NCBI RefSeq assembly: GCF_045866565.1
Contig: NZ_BAAFZV010000001.1
Coordinates: forward strand, 558,001 to 622,000
Origin: Cognatilysobacter claricitrinus
Lineage (GTDB): Bacteria > Pseudomonadota > Gammaproteobacteria > Xanthomonadales > Xanthomonadaceae
Reading direction: 5' to 3'
Length of the DNA: 64,000 nucleotides
Position numbers and translations under genes: made by a program. Numbering within the stretch: the stretch's first letter is position 1; every line of letters starts with the position of its first letter. Positions 31,885 to 40,974 of this stretch are shown here, piece by piece. The notes under the pieces are model-generated. The model saw nothing but the letters and a program-made list of their open reading frames with translations, was not told the DNA's origin and made no database searches.

Positions 31885-34422
31885 ATGCCGTCATTTCCGT
31901 CCCGTGCCCCGCGCCGCCTCCTCCTCGCGGCATCGCTTGCCGTCGCGGTATCGGGCATCGGCAGCGCGACCGCGCAGTCGGCCGCTGCAGCATCCGCCGT
32001 CGCGCATCCCGACCTCTGGCCGAAGATGACCTCGCCCGTGCCGCGCGATGCACGCATCGAAGCGCGCATCCGCGAACTGCTCGGGTCGATGAGCGTGGAG
32101 GAGAAGGTCGGCCAGGTGATCCAGGGCGACCTCGGCAGCCTCACGCCGGACGACGTCCGCACGTACCACCTCGGCTCGGTGCTCGGCGGTGGCAATTCCG
32201 ACCCGGGCGCGAAGTACAACGCACCGGCGAAGGACTGGCTGGCGCTCGCCGATGCGCTGCACGACGCCTCGGTCGACACGACGAAAGGCGGCCACGGCAT
32301 TCCCGTGCTGCTCGGCATCGACGCCGTGCATGGCCACAACAACGTGGTCGGCGCGACGCTGTTTCCGCACAACATCGCGCTGGGCGCGATGAACGACCCC
32401 GCGCTGGTGCGCCGCATCGCGCGGGCGACCGCCGAAGAACTGCGTGCGACCGGTTTCGAATGGACATTCGCGCCCACCGTCACCGTGCCGCGCGACGATC
32501 GCTGGGGCCGCACGTACGAAGGCTATTCGGAAGATCCGGCGCTGGTGTCGCGCTATGCGACCGCGGTGGTCGAGGGCCTGCAGGGTGGCGTCGGCACCAA
32601 GGACTTTCTCGACGCACGCCACGTCGTCGCATCGTCCAAGCACTACATCGGCGACGGCGGCACGTTCGAGGGCAAGGACAAGGGCGATACGCGCGTATCC
32701 GAACAGGAACTGCGCGACGTCCACGGCGCGGGCCACATCGCCGCGCTGAAAGCGGGCACGCAGACGGTGATGGCGTCGTTCTCGAGCTGGAACGGCGCGA
32801 AGATGCACGGCAACCGCACGCTGCTCACCGACGTGCTCAAGCAGCGCATGGGCTTCGACGGATTCGTGGTCGGCGACTGGAACGGCCACGCCGACGTACC
32901 GGGCTGCACGCCGACCAACTGCCCGACCGCGCTGCTCGCGGGCGTCGACATGTACATGGCGCCCGACAGCTGGAAGGGCCTGTACGACACCACCGTCAAG
33001 CAGGTGCGCGACGGCACGATCCCGATGCAGCGTCTCGACGACGCCGTCGCACGCATCCTGCGCGTCAAGCTGCGGATGGGCCTGTTCGATGCGCCGAAGC
33101 CGTCGCAGCGCGTGCTTGGCGGACACTTCGAACAACTCGGCAGCGACGCGCATCGTGCGCTCGCGCGCGAAGCCGTGCGCAAGTCGCTGGTGCTGCTGAA
33201 AAACGACGGCGTCGTGTTGCCGATCAAGCCGAACGCGAACGTGCTGGTCGCCGGCGACGGCGCGGACGACGTCGGCAAGCAGTCCGGCGGCTGGACGCTG
33301 AGCTGGCAGGGCAGCGGCACCGAACGCGCGGATTTCCCGAACGCCGAATCGATCTGGGACGGCATTCGCGCCACCACCGCGAGCGCGGGCGGACATGCGC
33401 AGCTGTCGGTGGACGGCGCGTACACGACGAAACCCGCCGTCGCGATCGTCGTGTTCGGCGAGGACCCGTATGCGGAGTTTCTCGGCGATATCCCGAGCCT
33501 CGCGTTCCGCCACGGTCGCGGGCACGACCTCGAGATGCTGCGCCGGTTCAAGGCCGCCGGCATTCCGGTGGTCGCCGTATTCCTGTCGGGTCGTCCGTTG
33601 TGGATGAATCGCGAGATCAACGCGTCGGATGCGTTCGTCGCCGCGTGGTTGCCGGGCTCCGAAGGCGCGGGCGTCGCCGACGTGCTGTTCGCCGATGCGT
33701 CGGGCCAGCCGCGCCATGACTTCAGCGGTCGCCTGTCGTTCTCGTGGCCGCGCACTGCGGTGCAGACGCCGCTCAATGCCGGCCAGCCGGGGTATGACCC
33801 GCAGTTCGCGCTCGGGTACGGGCTGAGCTACGCCGCGCCGCGCAAGGTCGGCGTGTTGTCGGAGGAATCCGGCCTCGGCAACGCCGACGCCGATCCCGCG
33901 GTGTTCTTCGAACGCGGCAAGGTCACGCCGGGCTGGACGTTGCGCATCGCCGACAAGGACGGCGAGGCGAAGAACGTCCGAACGCTGCCCTCGCGCGATC
34001 TCGTGCGCGGGCTCGCCGTGAGCGCGACCGACCACTACGCGCAGGAAGACGCGCGTCGCCTGCAATGGCGTGGCCCGGCCGAAGTGTCGTTGAAGGCCGA
34101 CGCACCGATCGACCTCTCGCGCGAGGCGATGGCCGGCGCGTCGCTGGTGACGACGCTGCGCATCGACACGCCCGCGCGTGGCGACGTCGACATCGCGATG
34201 GGGGGCGGCCATGTGCCATTGACCGCCACCCTCGCCGAGATTCCGACCGGGCGCTGGACGCGCGTCGCGGTGCCACTGGTGTGCTTCGCGCGTGGCGGCG
34301 CCGACCTCACGAAGGTCGACGACGTCTTCCATGTCACCGCCGATGCGGGCCTGGACATCGTGTTCTCGCAGATCGAACTCGACACCCAGGCCGACCACGC
34401 GGTGCAGTGCAACATGCACTGA
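31885..34422 (+). CDS. Secreted GH3 beta-glucosidase / exo-beta-glucanase
   Basis: 845 residues with a signal peptide ending near ATAQS. It has a GH3 N-terminal barrel (about 60-400) with the nucleophile Asp331 in GFVVGDWNGHAD and substrate-loop sequences GIDAVHGHNNV and SSKHYIGDGG. The GH3 C-terminal sandwich (about 420-640) includes VVFGEDPYAEFLGD. An extra C-terminal beta domain of about 200 residues follows. This layout resembles marine exo-1,3/1,4-beta-glucanases of the ExoP type. It should release glucose from beta-glucan oligosaccharides in the periplasm. An operator sits just upstream. It forms the enzymatic core of the locus with the permease and TonB receptor. Confidence 0.9.
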   Translation: MPSFPSRAPRRLLLAASLAVAVSGIGSATAQSAAAASAVAHPDLWPKMTSPVPRDARIEARIRELLGSMSVEEKVGQVIQGDLGSLTPDDVRTYHLGSVLGGGNSDPGAKYNAPAKDWLALADALHDASVDTTKGGHGIPVLLGIDAVHGHNNVVGATLFPHNIALGAMNDPALVRRIARATAEELRATGFEWTFAPTVTVPRDDRWGRTYEGYSEDPALVSRYATAVVEGLQGGVGTKDFLDARHVVASSKHYIGDGGTFEGKDKGDTRVSEQELRDVHGAGHIAALKAGTQTVMASFSSWNGAKMHGNRTLLTDVLKQRMGFDGFVVGDWNGHADVPGCTPTNCPTALLAGVDMYMAPDSWKGLYDTTVKQVRDGTIPMQRLDDAVARILRVKLRMGLFDAPKPSQRVLGGHFEQLGSDAHRALAREAVRKSLVLLKNDGVVLPIKPNANVLVAGDGADDVGKQSGGWTLSWQGSGTERADFPNAESIWDGIRATTASAGGHAQLSVDGAYTTKPAVAIVVFGEDPYAEFLGDIPSLAFRHGRGHDLEMLRRFKAAGIPVVAVFLSGRPLWMNREINASDAFVAAWLPGSEGAGVADVLFADASGQPRHDFSGRLSFSWPRTAVQTPLNAGQPGYDPQFALGYGLSYAAPRKVGVLSEESGLGNADADPAVFFERGKVTPGWTLRIADKDGEAKNVRTLPSRDLVRGLAVSATDHYAQEDARRLQWRGPAEVSLKADAPIDLSREAMAGASLVTTLRIDTPARGDVDIAMGGGHVPLTATLAEIPTGRWTRVAVPLVCFARGGADLTKVDDVFHVTADAGLDIVFSQIELDTQADHAVQCNMH

Positions 34423-34497
34423 GCGCTGCACCGCAACACGGTTTTCCCGGGTTTTTCCAGTGTTTCCCGCGTCATCCGACCGGCTGTCGCCTTCCGT

Positions 34498-34526
34498 TTG
34501 ACAACGCTGTCATGTCCGCGTGCAAT
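34498..34526 (+). promoter_or_regulatory. TonB-receptor promoter with embedded LacI-type operator
   Basis: TTGACA (34498-34503), a 17-base spacer, then TGCAAT (34521-34526) form a good sigma70 promoter. The operator TGACAACGCTGTCA (34499-34512) covers the -35 box and half the spacer, so a bound repressor would exclude RNA polymerase. This is the clearest promoter in the regulon. The start codon is 60 bases further on. Confidence 0.65.
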
Positions 34527-34585
34527 CCGACGCACCACGGCCGGTCGTCGGGCCCATCCATATGCAGTGCGCTTCAGGGGGTTTC

Positions 34586-37500
34586 ATGAAGAAGTCCGCG
34601 CAGTACCGACCGCAACAGAGCCTGCTCACCGCCGCCGTGCTGTTCGCACTCGCGGGTCCCGCGGTCGCACAGCAGGCGACGTCGACGACGGGCACGACTG
34701 CGACCACCACGCCTGCGGGTCAGGACCCGACCGCACGCGAACTCGACACCGTGGTGGTCAAGGGCATCCGCGGCAGCCTGACGTCGTCGATGAACCTCAA
34801 GCGCAATGCGCAGGGCGTGGTCGACGGCATCGTCGCCGAGGACATCGGCAAGTTCCCCGACACCAACCTCGCCGAATCGATGCAGCGCATCAGCGGCGTG
34901 TCGATCGACCGCAAGGACGGCGAAGGCTCGAAGGTCACCGTGCGCGGCGTCGGCCCGGACTTCAACCTGGTGCTGCTCAATGGCCGGCAGATGCCGGGCT
35001 CCAACCTCGAGGACGCGAGTGCCCCCGACTCGCGTTCGTTCGACTTCGCCAACATCGCATCGGAAGCGGTGAGCGCGGTCGAAGTATTCAAGACCAGCCG
35101 CGCGAGCACGCCGGTCGGCGGCATCGGCGCGACCATCAACATCAAGACCGCGCGGCCGTTCGACAACCACGGCGACACGCGCGCGAGCATCGGCGTCAAA
35201 GGCGTGTGGGACACCTCGGCCGACAACGTGCCCGACAGCTACGACCTGAACAAGGTCACCCCCGAGCTGGCCGGCATCTATAGCACGACGTTCGCCGACG
35301 GGCGCTTCGGCATCGGCCTGAGCGGCAGCTACCAGGAGCGCGACTACGGCTTCAGCTCGGTCAACGTCGGCAACGGTTGGAAGACCTTCCACGGCGACGA
35401 GAACAACTGGGGCACGATCCCGCAGGAAGGCCAGCCGGGCTCCGAACGCATCGTCAACCGTCCGGGCCCGAACGACATCTACTCGGTGCCGCAGAACCTC
35501 AACTTCAACGTCAACGGCGTGCATCGCGAGCGCACCAACGGCCAGCTGGTGCTGCAATGGGCGCCGACCGACGACGTCACCGCCACCCTCGACTACACGT
35601 ACTCGCAGAACAAGTTCGAGCGCCGCCGCAACGAGATGTCGGTGTGGTTCAACTTCGGTCCGTCGTCGAGTTCGTGGACCGATGGCCCGGTCGCCGCGCC
35701 GAACATCTATTCCGAGATCATCAACCCCGCCAACAGCGATTACGCGATGGGCGGTGCGCTGAACAAGACCAAGAGCGAGAACAAGTCGCTCGGTCTCAAC
35801 GTGGCGTGGAAGGCGACCGACCGCCTCAACTTCGCGCTGGACTGGCACAACTCGACCGCGACCACCGGGTCGGACAGCCCGTGGGGCTCGAGTGGCGTGC
35901 TCGGCACCGCGGGGTTCTTCCGCGGCACCACCACCGCCGACTTCTCCGGCGAGTTCCCGATCCTCAACATCCAGCTGCCGCCGGGCCAGGCCACGGTCGA
36001 TCCGGCGCAGATGCTGGTCACCGGTTCGAGCTTCCGCAACTCGTACCAGAAGGCGGAAGTCGACCAGCTGCAGCTGTCGGGTGATTTCTCGTTCGAGAAC
36101 TATTCCAAGCTCAACTTCGGCGTGGCATCGACCGAAGTGAAGAACCGATCTGCGTTCTCGAACGTGCAGCTCGATACCTGGGGCGGTGCGACCAGCGCGG
36201 CCGACTACCCGGACGAGGTCTGGCACCTCGACCACATGGGCAACTACTTCGACCAGTTCTCCGGCGCGAACAATCCCAACTTCACCGACGCGTTCTTCGT
36301 GTGGGATTTCGACACCGTGCGCAACCTCGCCGAGCAGGCGTGGGTGGCGGCCGGCCACAGCGCGGCGGACTACCGCGCGTCGAACGACTTCACCACCGAT
36401 CGGCGCACCACCGAGACGTCGCGGAGCGCCTACCTGGAGTGGAGCAATACCTACGACTTCTCGATGCCGCTCAACGTCGCCGCCGGCGTGCGCTACGAGA
36501 GCACGCGTGTCGAATCCGAAGCGCGCGTCCCGGAGCGCACCGGCATTTCGTGGGGGTCGGCGAACGAGCTCACCGTGCTCAGCGGCGGCTCCACGTTCAC
36601 CAGCCTCATCGGCAAGTACAACTACGTGCTGCCCAACCTCGACCTCAGCCTCGACGTCACGCCGACCATGAAGCTGCGCGGCAGCTATGGCCGCACGCTG
36701 GGCCGGCCGTTGTGGTCGCAGATCCAGGGCGGGCAGACGCTCGACAACCTGGTCCGCGTCGACGGCGGCACCGGCACGCAGGGCAATCCCGCGCTCAAGC
36801 CGCTGCTGTCGGAGAACTTCGACCTGTCGTTCGAGTGGTACTACGGCCCGTCGAGCTACATGTCGGTCGGCTACTTCCGCAAGAACATCGACAACTACGT
36901 TGGCACCACGCAGATCGTCGACACGCCGTTCGACCTGCACACGCCGGTGGGCGGCGCGTACTGGAACGCCGCGATTGGCGCGGGCGGCTGCCCCGCCAGC
37001 GACGTGGTGTGCATCCGCAACTACATCTTCGACAACTTCAACGGCCAACCCGGTGTGACGCGCACGGGCGTCTCCAGCGCCACCGGCGAACGCACCGGCA
37101 CCATCGTCGGCCAGCCGAACGACCCGATCGCGCAGTTCCGCATCACCGTGCCGAGCAACCAGGGCTCGTCGGCGATCGACGGCTGGGAGTTCAACATCCA
37201 GCACATGTTCGGCGAGAGCGGTTTCGGCCTGTCGGCGAACTACACCATCGTCGACTCCGGCCTGACCTACGACAACTTCGTCATCGGCCAGCAGTTCGCG
37301 TTGATCGGCCTCAGCGATACCGCCAACGTCGTCGGCTTCTACGAGAAGAACGCGTGGTCGATCCGCGCGGCCTACAACTGGCGCGACCAATTCCTCGCCA
37401 GCGTGTTCGACGGCAACGGACCGAACCCGATCTACGTCGAGCCCTATGGCCAGTTCGACCTCAACGTCACCTACATGTACAACGACAACCTGTCGTTCTC

Positions 37501-37621
37501 GTTCGAAGGCATCAACCTGACCAACGAGACGCAGCGCACGCACAGCCGCCACGAGAACCAGATCGAGGCGTTGTCGCAGGGCGGTCCGCGCTACATGCTC
37601 GGCGTGCGCTACAAGTTCTGA
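34586..37621 (+). CDS. TonB-dependent outer-membrane receptor (Xanthomonas/Caulobacter type)
   Basis: 1011 residues. The signal peptide (MKKSAQYRPQQSLLTAAVLF to VAQ) is followed by a TonB-box-like ELDTVVVKGIRGSL. The plug domain (about 65-190) has the typical FPDTNLAESMQRISGVSIDR. A 22-strand barrel ends in the aromatic VRYKF. The sequence style is that of the Xanthomonas/Caulobacter carbohydrate receptor group. ATG 34586 follows AGGGGG closely. Promoter and operator lie directly upstream and a perfect terminator follows, so it can be expressed alone. Probable ligand: the oligosaccharide cut by the neighbouring hydrolases (inferred). Confidence 0.92.
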   Translation: MKKSAQYRPQQSLLTAAVLFALAGPAVAQQATSTTGTTATTTPAGQDPTARELDTVVVKGIRGSLTSSMNLKRNAQGVVDGIVAEDIGKFPDTNLAESMQRISGVSIDRKDGEGSKVTVRGVGPDFNLVLLNGRQMPGSNLEDASAPDSRSFDFANIASEAVSAVEVFKTSRASTPVGGIGATINIKTARPFDNHGDTRASIGVKGVWDTSADNVPDSYDLNKVTPELAGIYSTTFADGRFGIGLSGSYQERDYGFSSVNVGNGWKTFHGDENNWGTIPQEGQPGSERIVNRPGPNDIYSVPQNLNFNVNGVHRERTNGQLVLQWAPTDDVTATLDYTYSQNKFERRRNEMSVWFNFGPSSSSWTDGPVAAPNIYSEIINPANSDYAMGGALNKTKSENKSLGLNVAWKATDRLNFALDWHNSTATTGSDSPWGSSGVLGTAGFFRGTTTADFSGEFPILNIQLPPGQATVDPAQMLVTGSSFRNSYQKAEVDQLQLSGDFSFENYSKLNFGVASTEVKNRSAFSNVQLDTWGGATSAADYPDEVWHLDHMGNYFDQFSGANNPNFTDAFFVWDFDTVRNLAEQAWVAAGHSAADYRASNDFTTDRRTTETSRSAYLEWSNTYDFSMPLNVAAGVRYESTRVESEARVPERTGISWGSANELTVLSGGSTFTSLIGKYNYVLPNLDLSLDVTPTMKLRGSYGRTLGRPLWSQIQGGQTLDNLVRVDGGTGTQGNPALKPLLSENFDLSFEWYYGPSSYMSVGYFRKNIDNYVGTTQIVDTPFDLHTPVGGAYWNAAIGAGGCPASDVVCIRNYIFDNFNGQPGVTRTGVSSATGERTGTIVGQPNDPIAQFRITVPSNQGSSAIDGWEFNIQHMFGESGFGLSANYTIVDSGLTYDNFVIGQQFALIGLSDTANVVGFYEKNAWSIRAAYNWRDQFLASVFDGNGPNPIYVEPYGQFDLNVTYMYNDNLSFSFEGINLTNETQRTHSRHENQIEALSQGGPRYMLGVRYKF

Positions 37622-37646
37622 TCCCGCGGTTTTCGCTGCACGAAGG

Positions 37647-37671
37647 GCCGCTGCGATTGCAGCGGCTTTTT
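37647..37671 (+). terminator. Intrinsic terminator between the TonB receptor and the halogenase cassette
   Basis: GCCGCTGC, loop GATT, GCAGCGGC, then TTTTT. The 8-bp stem is perfect and the T run good. It lies 26 bases after the receptor stop and 40 bases before the next gene, so the downstream cassette depends on readthrough or its own promoter. Confidence 0.88.
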
Positions 37672-37710
37672 CGTCAGCGGTAGTCTCGGCGGCTCAGGGG
37701 AGTTTCGCGC

Positions 37711-39261
37711 TTGGATCGACCGGTTCGGCACATCGTGATCGTGGGTGGTGGCACCGCCGGGTGGCTGACCGCCGGCGTGCTCGCGGCCGAACATCGCGCC
37801 GATCGCCCGGGCGGCCTGCGCGTCAGCGTGGTGGAATCGCCCGACGTTCCGATCATCGGCGTCGGCGAAGGCACGTGGCCGACCATCCGCGACACGCTGC
37901 ACCGCATCGGGGTGTCGGAAGCGGATTTCATCCGCGAATGCGACGCCTCGTTCAAGCAGGGTTCGCGTTTCGACGGCTGGGTGCACGGTGGCGACGGTGA
38001 GCGCTACTTCCATCCGTTTTCGCTACCGGACGGGCATGGCGAGGTCGACCTCGCCACCGCATGGCGCGCGCTCGCGCCGCAGACGCCGTTCGCCGAATGG
38101 GTCTGCGCGCAGCCGCACCTGTGCCTGCATGGCCGCGCGCCCAAGCAGGCGGCGACGCCGGAATACGCGGCGGTCGCCAACTACGCCTACCACCTCGACG
38201 CCGGCAAATTCGCGGTGTTCCTGCGACGGCACTGCGTCGAAAAGCTCGGTGTGCAGCATGTGGCCGACCACGTGCTCGATGTCGAGATGCACGAGGACGG
38301 CGACATCGCCGCGCTGCGGTTGCGCGTGCAGGGCCGGCTCGACGCCGACCTGTTCGTCGACTGCAGCGGCTTCCAGTCGATGCTGCTGGGCCAGCGCCTC
38401 GGCGTGCCGGCCGTGCCGCTTCGCGACGTGCTGTTCAACGACCGCGCCCTCGCCCTGCAGGTGCCGTACGCGCATGCGGACGCACCGATCGCGTCGCAGA
38501 CGATCTCCACCGCGCAGCGCGACGGCTGGATCTGGGATATCGGCCTGCCCACGCGCCGCGGCATCGGCTACGTGTATTCAAGCGCGCATGTCGACGACGC
38601 GACCGCCGCGGAGGCGTTCCACGCCTACATCGCGCGCACTGCGCCTGGCGTCGATACGCCGCAGCCGCGCCAGCTCGCGTTCGAACCGGGCTGGCGCGAG
38701 CGGCCGTGGACGCGCAACTGCGTCGCGATCGGTCTGTCGGCCGGCTTCATCGAACCGCTGGAAGCCTCCGCGATCGCGCTCGTCGAACTCTCCGCGGCGA
38801 TGCTCGCCGACCGACTGCCCGCCACCCGCGCCGACATGGACCGGCTCGCGCCACGCTTCAACGCGGCGTTCGCGCACCGCTGGCGTCGCGTGATCGACTT
38901 CCTGAAGCTGCACTACGTGCTGAGCCGGCGCGACGGCGACTACTGGCGCGCGCATCGCGATGCCGCGTCGATGCCCGACCGCCTCGCCGAACTGCTCGCG
39001 ATCTGGAAACACCACTCGCCGTCGCGCTACGACCTCGACCGCGTCGACGAAGTGTTCCCGTCGGCGAGCTGGCAGTACATCCTCTATGGCATGGGTTTCG
39101 TTCCCGCGCCACCGGCCGGCCCCAGCCGTTTCGCCGACACCGAGCGTGCGGCCGCGTTCGTCGATGGCACCGCGCAACGCACGCGTCGCATGCTGGCCGC
39201 GCTGCCGATGCACCGCGACCTGCTCGACCACATCGCCCGGCACGGGCTGCCCCGGATCTGA
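37711..39261 (+). CDS. Tryptophan-halogenase-family flavoprotein, divergent
   Basis: 516 residues of the flavin-dependent halogenase fold. The FAD site HIVIVGGGTAGWLTAGVL and the VGEGTWPTIRDTL segment are clear. The lysine equivalent to the catalytic lysine of PrnA is probably that in ASFKQGSRFDGW. The tryptophan-rich box reads GWIWDIGLPTRRG. The C-terminal motif is FIEPLEASAIALVE, altered from the usual FLEPLESTSIHL. The start is TTG 37711 with GGGGAG 9 bases upstream; no ATG precedes the FAD motif. The gene opens a four-gene overlapping cassette downstream of a TonB receptor. Halogenating activity is not assured, and other oxidation or binding roles are possible. Confidence 0.8.
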   Translation: MDRPVRHIVIVGGGTAGWLTAGVLAAEHRADRPGGLRVSVVESPDVPIIGVGEGTWPTIRDTLHRIGVSEADFIRECDASFKQGSRFDGWVHGGDGERYFHPFSLPDGHGEVDLATAWRALAPQTPFAEWVCAQPHLCLHGRAPKQAATPEYAAVANYAYHLDAGKFAVFLRRHCVEKLGVQHVADHVLDVEMHEDGDIAALRLRVQGRLDADLFVDCSGFQSMLLGQRLGVPAVPLRDVLFNDRALALQVPYAHADAPIASQTISTAQRDGWIWDIGLPTRRGIGYVYSSAHVDDATAAEAFHAYIARTAPGVDTPQPRQLAFEPGWRERPWTRNCVAIGLSAGFIEPLEASAIALVELSAAMLADRLPATRADMDRLAPRFNAAFAHRWRRVIDFLKLHYVLSRRDGDYWRAHRDAASMPDRLAELLAIWKHHSPSRYDLDRVDEVFPSASWQYILYGMGFVPAPPAGPSRFADTERAAAFVDGTAQRTRRMLAALPMHRDLLDHIARHGLPRI

Positions 39262-39262
39262 C

Positions 39263-39970
39263 ATGCCCCGACCTGTGCTGCTCAACAACGTCGACCACGC
39301 CGACCTGCGCATCGACACGCGCCATGCCGCCGCGCTCGGCGACGACGTGATGCTCGCGCTCACGTTCCCCGCCGAATTCCGCGACGTGCAGGCGCACTAC
39401 CCGATCGTCTTCGCGAAGACGCCCGACGGTACGACGTTCCAGCCGATCGCGCTGCTCGGCCTGCGCGACGGCGAGAACCTGTTCCTCGACGGCGAGCGAT
39501 GGGACGCCGCCTACGTGCCGCTCAGCATCGCGCGCCAGCCGTTCCTGATCGGCAACGCGAACGGCGAGCCGGTGATCCACGTCGACCTCGACCATCCGCG
39601 CGTCGGTCGCGCCGGCGAAGCGGTGTTCCGCGAACATGGCGGCACCACCGACTACCTCGAACGCGTCAGTTCCACCCTGCTCGCGCTGCACAACGGCCTG
39701 CAGGCCACGCGCGCGTTCGTCGACGCGCTGCTCGCGCACGACCTGCTCGAAGCCTTCGTGCTCGACGTGCAGCTCGATGACGGCTCGCAGAACCGTCTTG
39801 CCGGCTACTACACGATCCACGAGGAGCGCCTGACCCGGCTCGACGCCGCGGCCATCGTCTCGCTGCACGCCGCAGGGCACCTCGCGTCGATCTACATGGT
39901 GCTGGCCTCGCTGTCGCAGCTGCGGCCGCTGATCGATCGCATGAACGCGCGCCATGGCCGCGACCGCTGA
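39263..39970 (+). CDS. SapC-family protein
   Basis: 235 residues matching the SapC family found beside TonB receptors and halogenase-like genes. Recognisable parts are the N-terminal LTFPAEFRDVQAHYPIVFAK, ALLGLRDGENLFLDGERWDA and YVPLSIARQPFLIG. No signal peptide or membrane helix is seen. The family name comes from a surface-layer locus, but the biochemical role is unknown. The ATG begins one base after the preceding stop (TGACATG), and the 3' end overlaps the cupin gene by 17 bases, so it is tightly coupled. Confidence 0.82.
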   Translation: MPRPVLLNNVDHADLRIDTRHAAALGDDVMLALTFPAEFRDVQAHYPIVFAKTPDGTTFQPIALLGLRDGENLFLDGERWDAAYVPLSIARQPFLIGNANGEPVIHVDLDHPRVGRAGEAVFREHGGTTDYLERVSSTLLALHNGLQATRAFVDALLAHDLLEAFVLDVQLDDGSQNRLAGYYTIHEERLTRLDAAAIVSLHAAGHLASIYMVLASLSQLRPLIDRMNARHGRDR

Positions 39971-40967
39971 AGCGATTCGCACGCTGACGGGCGCCGATCC
40001 GCGCGCCCTGCCGGACGACGTACTGACGTCGAAGCAGCCGGTGCTTCTACGCGGGCTGATACGCGACTGGCCGCTCGTGCAGGCCGCACGACGTGGCGCC
40101 GGCGAAGCGATCGACTACCTGCGCGTGCAGGATCGCGGTGCCATTGTCGACGTGATGGTCGGCCCGCCGGCGATCGACGGTCGCTTCTTCTACAACGACG
40201 ATCTCAGCGGGTTCAATTTCCATCGCGAGCGCGCGCCGCTGGCGGCGATGCTCGATGCGATGCAGCGCCATCTCGACGATGCGTCGCCGCCCGCGCTGTA
40301 TGTCGGCTCGACCACCATCGACACCGCGCTGCCCGCGCTCCGCGCCGACAACGATGTCGATCTCGGCGCGCGCGACCCGCTCGCGAGCATCTGGATCGGC
40401 AACCGCACGCGCATCGCCGCGCACCAGGACGTGCCCGACAACCTCGCCTGCGTCGCTGCCGGTCGTCGTCGCTTCACGCTGTTTCCGCCGGAGCAGCTCG
40501 CGAATCTCTACGTCGGTCCGATCGACTTCAACCCGGCGGGCCAGGCGATCAGCCTGGTCGACTTCGCCGCGCCGGACCTCGCGAGTTATCCGCGGTTTGC
40601 CAAAGCGCTGGAACACGCCATCGTCGTCGAACTCGACGCGGGCGATGCGGTGTTCATCCCGAGCCTGTGGTGGCACCACATCGAAGCGCTCGACACGTTC
40701 AACGTGCTGGTCAACTACTGGTGGCGGCGGTCGCCGGCGTGGATGGACTCGCCGATGAACGCGCTGATGCTTGCGCTGATGACCATCCGCGACCTGCCGT
40801 CGACCGAACGCGATGCGTGGCGCGACATCTTCGAGCACTACGTGTTCGCACCCGATGCGGACACGGTCGACCACATCCCACCGGCCGCACGACGCGTGCT
40901 CGCGCCGCTCGACGCCGCCACGGCGCGCGAACTGCGCGCACGCCTGCTCAAACGCCTGAACCGCTGA
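39954..40967 (+). CDS. Cupin-8 / JmjC-like putative 2-oxoglutarate dioxygenase
   Basis: 337 residues of the cupin-like domain 8 family, related to JmjC and FIH-type hydroxylases. The iron-ligand HxD motif is likely AAHQDVPDN near residue 162. The distal histidine lies in FIPSLWWHHIEAL near residue 240. The N-terminal QPVLLRGLIRDWPLVQ segment is characteristic. If active it would hydroxylate a protein or small molecule using Fe(II) and 2-oxoglutarate. Its place between SapC and a second halogenase-like gene suggests a shared substrate. It starts inside the end of the SapC gene. Confidence 0.8.
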   Translation: MAATAEAIRTLTGADPRALPDDVLTSKQPVLLRGLIRDWPLVQAARRGAGEAIDYLRVQDRGAIVDVMVGPPAIDGRFFYNDDLSGFNFHRERAPLAAMLDAMQRHLDDASPPALYVGSTTIDTALPALRADNDVDLGARDPLASIWIGNRTRIAAHQDVPDNLACVAAGRRRFTLFPPEQLANLYVGPIDFNPAGQAISLVDFAAPDLASYPRFAKALEHAIVVELDAGDAVFIPSLWWHHIEALDTFNVLVNYWWRRSPAWMDSPMNALMLALMTIRDLPSTERDAWRDIFEHYVFAPDADTVDHIPPAARRVLAPLDAATARELRARLLKRLNR

Positions 40968-40974
40968 GGTCGCC

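Noticed and set aside
30867..33719. A 950-codon plus-strand frame crossing the GH2-like and GH3 genes
   Set aside because: It spans two real genes out of frame and encodes an arginine-rich, motif-free sequence. Both overlapped genes have signal peptides and catalytic motifs in their own frames.
31891..34431. An 846-codon open frame on the minus strand over the GH3 gene
   Set aside because: It mirrors the GH3 gene codon for codon, gives an Arg/His/Val-rich product without motifs, and is explained by GC-rich third positions. Similar antisense frames over edd, the TonB receptor, the S9 peptidase, the M16 peptidase and the barrel gene were dismissed likewise.
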